In this document: in pieces, positions 1 through 5,728 of the stretch
Layout of the letters: each line of letters begins with the position of its first letter
Numbering within the stretch: the first letter of the stretch is position 1
Assembly: GCA_948629335.1 (NCBI GenBank)
Contig: CAPHZB010000070.1
Coordinates: 1-6,582, forward strand
DNA length: 6,582 bases
Direction of reading: 5' to 3'
Source: an uncultured Bacilli bacterium
GTDB lineage: Bacteria; Bacillota_I; Bacilli_A; RF39; UBA660
Position numbers and translations under genes: made by a program
The notes under the pieces: generated by a model
What the model saw: only the letters and a program-made list of their open reading frames with translations
Database searches by the model: none
What the model was told of the DNA's origin: nothing

Positions 1-3
1 TCT

Positions 4-12
4 ATCACCTCT
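4..12 (-). promoter_or_regulatory. Shine-Dalgarno of a gene starting just outside the left edge
   Basis: Read on the minus strand, this is AGAGGTGAT followed by AGA and the window end. It matches the anti-SD complement AGGAGGTGAT closely. The start codon would fall within a few bases left of position 1, so a minus-strand gene probably begins immediately outside the window. Its identity cannot be seen. The bases to its right, up to about 212, would then be its 5' leader and promoter region. Confidence 0.45.
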
Positions 13-212
13 AAAATCAACATACTTCTTTTAAAGGTAAATTCCTTCTTATTTTAAAAAAAGGAAAAATAAATTGTACTGAAAAATTTTTCTTAATTTT
101 AATTTTTTTTGCTAAATGCAAAAAATAATTTCTATGCTTTTAATAATTAATTATGAAAACATGCATACTTTTAAATTGAATCCAATCCTTTTTTAACTGC
201 ATTAATACATAT

Positions 213-234
213 AAAAAAGGACACAATATGTCCT
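213..234 (-). terminator. Rho-independent terminator of the LppM-like lipoprotein gene
   Basis: On the minus strand the 6-bp stem AGGACA/TGTCCT (229-234 with 218-223) has a 5-nt loop and runs straight into a tract of six T (213-218, overlapping the stem end by one base). It begins 12 nt after the stop codon of the gene ending at 247, which fits an intrinsic terminator for that gene. Confidence 0.8.
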
Positions 235-246
235 AAATCACTACCT

Positions 247-1779
247 TTACTGAAATGAACCGTTTTGACCAAATATATCTGTTGGACTTGAACCTGTCTG
301 CGATTGTCCTTTAGGTGTATTACTATTTTGTGGTTGACCATTCATAGACATTGGTTGATTTACAACTTGACCATTTGCAGGTACTTGCATACCTTGTACA
401 TTTGCATTCAAAGGTTGTCTAGAAGGTGTCTGCCCTACCTGACTATTTGGTTGTGGAGTTACAGTTGTCATTGGTCGCATAGGCTGTTGTCCATTCATAG
501 ATACAGATGGTTGTTCTACGCGAGGTTGTGCACTCATTGTCGGTACTCCTGTCATATTTTGGTTATAATTTATTTGTCCTTGCATATTAGCATTCCCTGT
601 CTGCACTGACTGATTTCCTACCACTTGATTATTTGGCGTCACTTGATATGGTGTTGTTGAGCGTTTTAGTTGTGCTGCCTCGTTTATATTTTCAACACCT
701 TGTGGTACTTGCTGCGTTGGTTGTCCAATTGGTTGTGGCGCAGGCGTTATCGGATTTGGTTGTAAAACTGGTTTTGTTGTTACTGGTACAGATTGTACCC
801 TTGCATTTTGTTGTGCTTGATTTCCACTGGCTGGCATTGGTCCAATCATATTTGTTACAGCTGGGTAGGACTCTTTTACCCCTCTATCTATACTTGTCTT
901 ATCCTCTGATAAATTCTTATTTCCTTTTTTCTTTACAAAAAGCACAATTCCCACAATTAGAATAAGAACAATAAGTAAAATTCCTCCTCCTAGAAGGTAA
1001 ATGTTCTTCATATTGTATAGTTCAAAAGAAAACTCAATTGCATTATTTGTATTTGCTAAATTCCAAGATAATTTTTTTCCATCATTTTCTACTGTAGTTG
1101 CATTATTACTAATTGCCTTATATGGTAAATTAACAGTAAAACTCATATCCATTCCACTAGCTAAAGTAGAAAAATCAAAATCATTTGTAGAGGAATTTCC
1201 TCCTATTAAATTATTTGTACCATTTCCTGTTGTATTGTTATTTCCATTATTAATCGTTGCATCTGTATCTGTGTAAAGGTCTGTCATATCTTTTATTTCA
1301 TCTGATGTAGAAGAACTTAACTTTGCAGTATATTTATTTTTAAGAAACCCTTTTTTTACCGTAAAGAGGAATTTTTCCTCGGTATCCTTTTCTGTATCAG
1401 TCAAATCATCATTAAATCCAACGATAGCTTCTAAATCTCCATCTACTTCTTTCGTAGAACTAATAGCATCAATATTTGTAATTTTTAAGAATGCTTTCAT
1501 CCCCGTATACGAACCATCATCATACTTTTCTACATTAATACCCTTTTTCTTCATCTCAGCAATCTCTTCATCACTAATATCAAAAAATTCTAAATCATTT
1601 CCGCCAGTAGCACCTTCCTGTTGCTTATAAGCTTCCATAAAAGTTTTAGAAATCCCCATATCCATAGAAAGATCCATACTTTTATCTTTATGAATGGTTA
1701 AGTCTATCTTTTCTCTAACACAACCTGTTGTTAAAAATAAAATCATCATTAATAAAATAAAACACTTTTTATTCTTCAT
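247..1779 (-). CDS. LppM-like (DUF3153-type) lipoprotein with transmembrane helix and Q/N/P-rich tail
   Basis: 510-residue envelope protein of unknown function. Residues 1-20 form a lipoprotein signal peptide with lipobox L-T-T-G-C, so C20 should be lipidated. Residues 21-258 are the extracytoplasmic part. It opens with 'VREKIDLTIHKDKSMDLSMD', the strand pattern typical of LppM/DUF3153 lipoproteins, and closes with 'AIEFSFELYN' just before the membrane. A low-complexity N/G/T stretch (about 174-198) interrupts it. One strong helix spans about 260-282 and is followed by KKKGNK, so by the positive-inside rule the C-terminus is cytoplasmic. Residues 290-510 are a probably disordered Q/N/P/G-rich tail with loose repeats (NANMQGQ, NANVQGM, SMNGQ twice). 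The ATG start has GAGGAG five bases upstream (1785-1790). It appears monocistronic, with its own promoter and terminator. LppM assignment is from recalled family pattern; the tail is not typical of that family. Confidence 0.75.
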   Translation of the reverse strand: MKNKKCFILLMMILFLTTGCVREKIDLTIHKDKSMDLSMDMGISKTFMEAYKQQEGATGGNDLEFFDISDEEIAEMKKKGINVEKYDDGSYTGMKAFLKITNIDAISSTKEVDGDLEAIVGFNDDLTDTEKDTEEKFLFTVKKGFLKNKYTAKLSSSTSDEIKDMTDLYTDTDATINNGNNNTTGNGTNNLIGGNSSTNDFDFSTLASGMDMSFTVNLPYKAISNNATTVENDGKKLSWNLANTNNAIEFSFELYNMKNIYLLGGGILLIVLILIVGIVLFVKKKGNKNLSEDKTSIDRGVKESYPAVTNMIGPMPASGNQAQQNARVQSVPVTTKPVLQPNPITPAPQPIGQPTQQVPQGVENINEAAQLKRSTTPYQVTPNNQVVGNQSVQTGNANMQGQINYNQNMTGVPTMSAQPRVEQPSVSMNGQQPMRPMTTVTPQPNSQVGQTPSRQPLNANVQGMQVPANGQVVNQPMSMNGQPQNSNTPKGQSQTGSSPTDIFGQNGSFQ

Positions 1780-1804
1780 ACATACTCCTCTATTCTACTA
1801 TTAA

Positions 1805-1833
1805 AGAATATCATATATTTTCGCTATATTCAA
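1805..1833 (-). promoter_or_regulatory. SigA-type promoter for the LppM-like gene
   Basis: On the minus strand there is TTGAAT (complement of 1828-1833), a 17-bp spacer, then TATTCT (complement of 1805-1810), preceded by TG one base upstream as in an extended -10. Transcription would start near 1798, giving a leader of about 20 nt that contains the GAGGAG ribosome site before the ATG at 1779. Confidence 0.6.
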
Positions 1834-1913
1834 GAAAAAACGACATATTTTCTATAAATATGGCTCTTTTTATGGCCTACTTCAATACTAAATTCATCTA
1901 ATAAATCGTCCAT
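1830..1913 (-). CDS. Doubtful 27-residue small reading frame
   Basis: ATG at 1913 opens MDDLLDEFSIEVGHKKSHIY..., ending in a TGA at 1830-1832 that overlaps the -35 of the next gene. The composition looks coding-like (acidic start, basic end), but only a weak AAAAGAG abuts the start codon. An overlapping 12-codon frame in another phase (ATG at 1932, stop at 1894-1896) has the better ribosome site, AAGGGGG. It could be a small protein, a translated leader or a gene remnant, and chance is quite possible. I recognise no family. Confidence 0.2.
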   Translation of the reverse strand: MDDLLDEFSIEVGHKKSHIYRKYVVFS

Positions 1914-2058
1914 TCTCTTTTATAAATAACATGTATCCCCCTTATTAAATTCATCCTATCTACAAATATAAAGATTCTACCACTTGATCCATATCATAAC
2001 ATATCCTTAGATGTTATTATAATACAAACATTTTATTTTACAAAAACATTTTATTTAG

Positions 2059-2112
2059 AAAAACTCGTTTCCTTCAAACTACTCTAAATAGTTAATGGAA
2101 TTACGAGTTTTT
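2059..2112 (-). terminator. Long terminator hairpin after the small lipoprotein gene
   Basis: A 10-bp outer stem AAAAACTCGT/ACGAGTTTTT (2059-2068 with 2103-2112) continues through a TT bulge into TTCC/GGAA (2069-2072 with 2097-2100) and an inner AACTA/TAGTT (2077-2081 with 2089-2093). On the minus strand the 3' arm ends in TTTTT. It starts two bases past the stop codon at 2115. The symmetric A and T ends mean it could act in both directions, although no plus-strand gene needs it here. Confidence 0.75.
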
Positions 2113-2114
2113 AT

Positions 2115-2666
2115 CTAATAATTATATGTTCCATGAATTTTACTTTCATCAACATCATTTAATTTATCCAACTTCCATTCATCATCTACTTTTGTGAGTG
2201 TTAAATTCAAAGTATATTTTACTTTTTCATTCGCATTTTTTAGTTGTTCTAAACGATACTTATTAAATAAACTTACATCGTACACACCCTTTTCATCATT
2301 AAACTCATTTGGATGTTCACTTAAATATGTATTAGACGCACTTATAATTTTTGAATAATCTTTTACTTCTATTTCCACGGTTACAGTAGCATTATCTCCA
2401 TCAATAACTTCATCTTTAATTTCATATGTTAAACCTTGATAATGTTTTTTCATGATATCCCTATATGTTTCTTTCTGTTCTTCTGTAAAACTTGTTTCTT
2501 GATCTACCACTGTATTTAATTGCGCTAAAACATCACTATCTAGTGTCTGATAATCATTAAAAAAGTGTTCTACCTTTTTTGTTGGTGTATCCTTTGTTAA
2601 AGTCGCAGTACAACTACATCCTGTTAAAAGTGTCATAATAAAAAGCATTGATAATAGTTTTTTCAT
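2115..2666 (-). CDS. Small secreted lipoprotein of unknown function
   Basis: 183 residues. MKKLLSMLFIMTLLTGCSCT is a lipoprotein signal peptide with lipobox L-T-G-C, so C17 should be lipidated and the protein held on the outer face of the membrane. The mature part starts with a helical stretch ('PTKKVEHFFNDYQTLD', about 28-43), then 'FTEEQKETYRDIMKKHYQGL' and strands with an acidic/aromatic pattern ending 'WKLDKLNDVDESKIHGTYNY'. This helix-then-sheet layout resembles the NTF2-like folds of DUF4878/DUF5105-type lipoproteins, which is inference. An in-frame ATG at 2696 would add ten residues (MKTLKKRRKH), but the ATG at 2666 has a perfect AGGAGG (2673-2678) six bases upstream, so I chose it. 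It lies 48 nt after the preceding gene with no clear promoter between, so it is probably cotranscribed from 3556. Confidence 0.8.
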   Translation of the reverse strand: MKKLLSMLFIMTLLTGCSCTATLTKDTPTKKVEHFFNDYQTLDSDVLAQLNTVVDQETSFTEEQKETYRDIMKKHYQGLTYEIKDEVIDGDNATVTVEIEVKDYSKIISASNTYLSEHPNEFNDEKGVYDVSLFNKYRLEQLKNANEKVKYTLNLTLTKVDDEWKLDKLNDVDESKIHGTYNY

Positions 2667-2672
2667 ATGTTT

Positions 2673-2678
2673 CCTCCT
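2673..2678 (-). promoter_or_regulatory. Strong ribosome site fixing the start at 2666
   Basis: AGGAGG on the minus strand, six bases before the ATG at 2664-2666. The upstream in-frame ATG at 2696 would place this site inside the coding region and has no comparable site of its own. Confidence 0.85.
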
Positions 2679-2714
2679 CTTTTTTAGTGTTTTCAAATTT
2701 TTTAGGAATATACA

Positions 2715-3353
2715 TTAAATTACTGTATTTGTTATTTTTAACAAATAATCGATTTTTTTAGAAAAATTAATAAAATTTTCTTTTAATTCTAAGTTTATTT
2801 TATGTATCATAACATCTTTTTTATCTTCCTTTTCATCAAAACATTCATAATATATATATTTTAGTTTAGACAAATTTTTTTCGTTTACCAATTTTTGTAA
2901 TTCTAAATCTAGATTTTTTTCAAATTCAAGTTGTTTTCTTGTTTTAAAACGATTTGTAGTTCGTTTATCTTTCTTTTTGTACTTTAAATCCCAAAAAGAG
3001 AGTAAAGCTATCATATCAAGGGACGATTCCTCTTCATCTAATAGTAAATCACTGATATATACTTTTTTGTCTTTTATTTTGAGTGCTAAAACCTTTCTAG
3101 AATCAGTAATTAAACAAGCATAGCGAATGCTTTTTACCTTTCTACCTAAAAATATTTCTGTTTGATTTTCTATTTTTTCTAATTCCTTTTCATCTAATTC
3201 GATGGAATAATCTAAAAAATCCCTTAATACTTTTGTTTCTACCTTAAAAATAGGTATTTTCCTTATATGGTCTAATCCATCACGTGTATTCCAATCGTAA
3301 AAATCGATAAATTCCTCTTTAAAGTTTAGCAAAATATCATAAACATAATTCAT
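2715..3353 (-). CDS. Hypothetical cytoplasmic protein, possibly distant YjbA/DUF3603 (UPF0736)
   Basis: 212 residues, lysine- and glutamate-rich, with no signal peptide or membrane helix. The order of motifs resembles Bacillus YjbA (DUF3603/UPF0736, function unknown). An opening 'YDILLNF' and 'FYDWNTRDGLDHIRKIPIFKV' (18-38) parallel YjbA's early 'HEW..ED' and 'P..RV'. A 'CLITDSRKVLALKI' strand (80-93) is followed by a 'SDLLLDEEES' turn (101-110). A helical 'RKQLEFEKNLDLELQKLV' (139-156) runs into 'KLKYIYYECFDEK' (163-175). The YjbA comparison is from memory and the protein is shorter than YjbA (about 250). Its ATG overlaps the TGA of the upstream membrane-protein gene (ATGA, 3350-3353), so the two are translationally coupled. 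It also has its own AAGGAG at 3365-3370, a long 11 nt from the start. Confidence 0.65.
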   Translation of the reverse strand: MNYVYDILLNFKEEFIDFYDWNTRDGLDHIRKIPIFKVETKVLRDFLDYSIELDEKELEKIENQTEIFLGRKVKSIRYACLITDSRKVLALKIKDKKVYISDLLLDEEESSLDMIALLSFWDLKYKKKDKRTTNRFKTRKQLEFEKNLDLELQKLVNEKNLSKLKYIYYECFDEKEDKKDVMIHKINLELKENFINFSKKIDYLLKITNTVI

Positions 3354-3556
3354 TTTTTATAATTCTCCTTCCCTATCGAAATCCAAATTAAAAGAAAACC
3401 CAATACCAAGTTCCAACATTCTACCTTACTAATTATAAACTTTACATATTCTAAAAAATTATACCCTATTGTCATTAAATTTAAGTAACTAATTACATAT
3501 AATGAACCAATCAGTGCGAAACCAAAACCAGTTAAAAAAGGAACAATGCGTATCAT
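3350..3556 (-). CDS. Small two-helix membrane protein
   Basis: 68 residues with two hydrophobic segments, about 5-27 ('VPFLTGFGFALIGSLYVISY') and 47-62, joined by a loop containing K39, K44 and E46. A basic tail (KENYKK) follows. MIR at the N-terminus and the basic C-terminus suggest both ends are cytoplasmic with the loop outside or near the surface, but that loop also carries charge, so topology is uncertain. The ATG has AGGTGG (3561-3566) four bases upstream. The stop TGA overlaps the next start as ATGA, so it is the first gene of the cluster running down to 2115. I recognise no named family. Conserved pairing with the downstream gene would suggest a shared role; nothing in the sequence says what. 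Confidence 0.7.
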   Translation of the reverse strand: MIRIVPFLTGFGFALIGSLYVISYLNLMTIGYNFLEYVKFIISKVECWNLVLGFLLIWISIGKENYKK

Positions 3557-3596
3557 TTTACCACCTATTAAATTTTATTTTTATCTTTCGTTTTTA

Positions 3597-3625
3597 TTTA
3601 TTATTTTAGAAAGTTCGTGTATAAT
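3597..3625 (+). promoter_or_regulatory. Candidate uppP promoter
   Basis: A perfect TATAAT -10 at 3620-3625 lies 17 bp after a poor -35 (TTTATT, 3597-3602). Transcription would start near 3632, so the Shine-Dalgarno (GGTGAT, 3634-3639) would sit almost at the 5' end and the leader would be only about 11 nt. The same 86-bp gap must also hold the divergent promoter for the gene starting at 3556, for which I see no convincing hexamers. Confidence 0.45.
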
Positions 3626-3642
3626 TAGAGTAGGGTGATTGT

Positions 3643-4455
3643 ATGAATTTTATTAATTTGATGAAATATGTGTTTTTGGGCTTTATTCAAGGGTTGACAG
3701 AGCCAATACCTGTTTCATCGAGTGGACATCTCGTTATTTTTAAATCTCTATTAAATGATAAAGTATTAAATGATTTGAATTTTGAAATTATCGTAAATTT
3801 TGGTAGTTTAATTGCTATATTGTTTGTATTTAGAAAAGATTTGATTGAAATTATAAAAGATTTTTTTCTTTATATAAAAACAAGAGAAGAAGGGTATTAT
3901 GCAAATTTTAGATATGCATGGTTGATTGTTATAGGTTCAGTTCCCGCTGGTATTGCAGGTCTTTTATTAAAAGATAAAATTGAAACTGTTCTTGGTGGCG
4001 TTAAAATTGTTGGATTCGCTCTTTTAGTTACAGCATTATTCCTGTTTCTAGTAAAAGATTATAAAGGGAAAAAAGAGGATAACAATATTAGTGTTACAAA
4101 TGCAATTATTATTGGTTTATTTCAAGTTTTAGCCCTTTTTCCAGGAATTAGTAGAAGTGGCGCTACACTAGTAGGGGGTATGCAACAAGGATTAAAAAGA
4201 GATGTTGCTTTCAAATATTCATTTATGTTATATATTCCGATTAGCCTAGCAACTATGGTTTTAGGTGTAAAGGATTTATTAGAAACAAATATTAGTTCTA
4301 CTGTTTGGATGTATTACATTGTTGGAGCATTTGTATCTTGTGTTGTTACTTATTTTAGTACAAAATGGTTTAAAGATGTTGTTAAGAATGGAAAATTAAT
4401 GTATTTTGTTTGGTATTGTTTACTTGCTGGTATTTGTGTTATTTTATTTGTATAG
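3643..4455 (+). CDS. uppP: Undecaprenyl-diphosphatase (UppP/BacA)
   Basis: Integral membrane phosphatase that converts undecaprenyl pyrophosphate to undecaprenyl phosphate, recycling the lipid carrier for peptidoglycan and other wall polymers. Overexpression of this family gives bacitracin resistance. The 270 residues are the usual family length and appear intact. The first signature is 'GFIQGLTEPIPVSSSGH' (13-29), with the (E/Q)xxxE pair as Q16/E20, the PVSSSGH loop and H29. The second is 'FPGISRSGATLVGG' (166-179), containing the catalytic-site R171 in PGxSRSGxT. The rest is a run of hydrophobic helices (about 48-63, 92-108, 121-137, 152-166, 192-208, 222-238, 253-270). The ATG has AGGGTGAT just upstream (3632-3639). 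The gene is transcribed alone, diverging from the 3556 cluster and converging on the secreted-protein gene at 4536. Confidence 0.97.
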   Translation: MNFINLMKYVFLGFIQGLTEPIPVSSSGHLVIFKSLLNDKVLNDLNFEIIVNFGSLIAILFVFRKDLIEIIKDFFLYIKTREEGYYANFRYAWLIVIGSVPAGIAGLLLKDKIETVLGGVKIVGFALLVTALFLFLVKDYKGKKEDNNISVTNAIIIGLFQVLALFPGISRSGATLVGGMQQGLKRDVAFKYSFMLYIPISLATMVLGVKDLLETNISSTVWMYYIVGAFVSCVVTYFSTKWFKDVVKNGKLMYFVWYCLLAGICVILFV

Positions 4456-4473
4456 ACCGAATAGGTCTTTTTT
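4454..4473 (+). terminator. Weak terminator after uppP
   Basis: A 5-bp stem AGACC/GGTCT (4454-4458 with 4464-4468), loop GAATA, is followed by a T run to 4473. The stem includes the last two bases of the uppP stop codon. It is short, but position and T tract fit an intrinsic terminator; the stronger hairpin at 4499-4524 may back it up. Confidence 0.55.
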
Positions 4474-4495
4474 ATATACATAAATTTATCCATAC

Positions 4496-4524
4496 AAAAA
4501 CTTAAGAGAATAACCTCTTAAGTT
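4496..4524 (-). terminator. Terminator of the secreted-protein gene pair
   Basis: A perfect 10-bp stem AACTTAAGAG/CTCTTAAGTT (4499-4508 with 4515-4524) with a 6-nt loop. On the minus strand it ends in TTTTT (4496-4500) and starts 11 nt after the stop codon at 4536. It serves the gene ending there and possibly read-through from 5729. Being between convergent genes, it may also stop plus-strand transcripts, though the plus side lacks a clean T run. Confidence 0.8.
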
Positions 4525-4535
4525 CTTTGCATTGT

Positions 4536-5636
4536 CTATGTTCCAAGGGTGTATGGGGAAGATTCCGTCCCATCTCCTCCTGTTATTTTTAAATCTGGAT
4601 TCAAATATACTATGGGCCGTATCCGAGGAGAATGATAATCAGCAGAAGTTGTCCCTGAGCCATCCAAGCAAGCACCTGGCTTTATTGGTTTCCCATTGTG
4701 ATGCAAACTAGAAGAACTATCGCAAAGTTCATAACCACTTCCCTTAACTTCACCATCTCTGATTAATTTAAAATATGCTTGTTCACCTCCTGAAGAACGC
4801 GAGGCGAGGAAATAATCACTACCCTGGTCTAAGCTATTAATAGATCTAACTAATGATACATCAGTTTCATATCCTTCATCTGGGTTACCAATTAGACAAT
4901 GATTTGTAAAATCTGAGCATGTTACTTGTATACTCTCTAAATGCTCTAGGGCTTTTCCATCCCAACCCATATGTCTGGATCCTATTGTATATCCATCTGT
5001 TTCATATCCCTTTGCTGCATCATTTAATATTTTTATATAATCTAAATATCCCTGGATGCCTCTTATAGCTAATCTATCCCCGAGACCATTTGAAACTAAT
5101 TCTATCACTCCATCTCCTGTTCTTCGAATCACTCTCCATAACTTTAGGTTGCTTGGATAGATTTTTCCAAAAGCTCCACTTAAATCTCCAGCCCCAGGTA
5201 CTTCATAAGAACTCCTACTTGGTGTATAACTTATATAATCGCCTAGTTTTACCTTATTTGCTAATGTTGTTCTTGTACCTACTATCTTATTCCCATTTAC
5301 CCATGCTATTTTACCTTCGGTTATATCCTCTGGTGTTGCATCTCCAGGGGTCTGACTCGCTACACTTGGACAAGTATATGTTCCTACAACTTGTTTTCCT
5401 CCGACTAATGCTGTCTTTCCACTTACGATTTCATTTGACGCAGCATCTCCATATGATAACTTTGTATATAAATCATTGACTGCTGATTGTACTGTTGTTT
5501 GGCTGTTCTTATTATAGCTTACCTGATTAGATGGAGGTGTAATACTTGCTGCATTTGTTCCTATTACTCCTATTATCATACATAATAGCGTGACTTCAAC
5601 TCCTACTATTACTTGATGCTTTTTTCTTTCTTTCAT
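4536..5636 (-). CDS. Secreted surface protein with GK-V-G modules and lectin-like/DUF6273-like domain
   Basis: 366 residues, function unknown. KERKKH followed by a hydrophobic segment (9-28) and GTNAAS forms a signal peptide or N-terminal anchor; E14 inside it is odd. Residues 39-60 ('VSYNKNSQTTVQSAVNDLY') match a short linker seen in many gut-Firmicutes surface proteins. Two copies of an 'I..GK.A.V.G..VVGT' module follow (70-86, 105-121), separated by 'TPGDATPEDIT'. The C-terminal domain (128-366) runs 'LGDYISYTPS', 'LWRVIRRTGDG', 'IGSRHMGWDG', 'NPDEGYETDV', 'YFLASR', 'RPIVYL', 'ITGGDGTESSPYTLGT'. That order of motifs resembles DUF6273 or Fibrobacter-paralogous domains with a C-type-lectin-like fold (inference). 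C240/C247 and C305/C323 may form disulfides. No sortase motif. A GTG at 5648 would add four residues, but GAGGGAG (5640-5646) directly precedes the ATG at 5636, so I chose that. Its closest relative is the gene 92 nt upstream. Confidence 0.75.
   Translation of the reverse strand: MKERKKHQVIVGVEVTLLCMIIGVIGTNAASITPPSNQVSYNKNSQTTVQSAVNDLYTKLSYGDAASNEIVSGKTALVGGKQVVGTYTCPSVASQTPGDATPEDITEGKIAWVNGNKIVGTRTTLANKVKLGDYISYTPSRSSYEVPGAGDLSGAFGKIYPSNLKLWRVIRRTGDGVIELVSNGLGDRLAIRGIQGYLDYIKILNDAAKGYETDGYTIGSRHMGWDGKALEHLESIQVTCSDFTNHCLIGNPDEGYETDVSLVRSINSLDQGSDYFLASRSSGGEQAYFKLIRDGEVKGSGYELCDSSSSLHHNGKPIKPGACLDGSGTTSADYHSPRIRPIVYLNPDLKITGGDGTESSPYTLGT
5274..5438 (-). repeat. Module copy shared with the upstream paralogue
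   Basis: These 165 nt align without gaps to 6416-6580, at roughly 75-80% identity by eye. They encode residues 67-121, which include two internal copies of the 'GK.A.V.G..VVGT' motif. Conservation is higher here and at the extreme C-terminus than in the middle of the two genes, consistent with tandem duplication followed by divergence of the central region, or with local gene conversion. Confidence 0.7.
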
Positions 5637-5682
5637 CTTCTCCCTCACTTTCTTTATTGATTATTTATATACTATTTCATAT

Positions 5683-5713
5683 TTTTAATATAATATTTTC
5701 CGTTATATTAAAA
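5683..5713. repeat. AT-only inverted repeat between the two paralogues
   Basis: A perfect 11-bp inverted repeat, TTTTAATATAA/TTATATTAAAA, with a 9-nt spacer. It sits 16 nt after the stop of the upstream paralogue and 47 nt before the start of the next. It lacks GC pairs and is not followed by a clear T tract, so it is a poor terminator. It may be an operator-like palindrome or chance in AT-rich DNA. Confidence 0.35.
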
Positions 5714-5728
5714 TTTATTTAACATAAT

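Larger units (their letters stand above)
1..246. other. AT-rich intergenic leader, no gene
   Basis: Very AT-rich with no convincing reading frame on either strand. It contains the edge Shine-Dalgarno at 4-12 and the terminator at 213-234. A possible minus-strand -10 (TACAAT, complement of 73-78) lies in between but has no good -35. No riboswitch, T-box or other structured leader was recognised. Confidence 0.5.
1780..2114. other. Intergenic region between two lipoprotein genes
   Basis: Holds the promoter at 1805-1833, the terminator at 2059-2112 and, in between, AT-rich sequence with only very short minus-strand reading frames (see 1830-1913). A 13-bp direct repeat, AAACATTTTATTT, occurs at 2026-2038 and again at 2044-2056, just beside the terminator. 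Nothing else was recognised. Confidence 0.5.

Noticed and set aside
105..125. Hairpin TTTTTTGC/GCAAAAAA as a terminator
   Set aside because: The T run precedes and the A run follows the stem on the plus strand, and the minus strand reads the same way. Neither direction has a T tract after the stem.
304..1276. Open plus-strand frames at about 304-609, 633-965 and 1001-1276
   Set aside because: They are antisense to the lipoprotein gene and give Leu/His/Tyr-rich translations expected from the complement of Q/N/P-rich codons. They lack good ribosome sites.
1835..1862. Hairpin CATATTT/AAATATG followed by TCG and six T on the minus strand
   Set aside because: The stem is weak and AT-only, and the real terminator of the upstream gene is at 2059-2112. 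It could matter only if the 1830-1913 region is transcribed on its own.
2026..2056. 13-bp direct repeat AAACATTTTATTT as an attachment site or CRISPR-like element
   Set aside because: There are only two copies, 5 bp apart, in very AT-rich DNA with no associated integrase or Cas gene.
2726..2747. Hairpin TATTTGTTA/TAACAAATA near the end of the YjbA-like gene as a terminator
   Set aside because: It is inside the coding region, has no following T tract on the minus strand, and the next gene seems to depend on read-through.
5090..5479. Open plus-strand frame antisense to the secreted-protein gene
   Set aside because: The translation is Leu-rich and featureless. The minus strand carries clear domain motifs and a paralogue, so this is a shadow.
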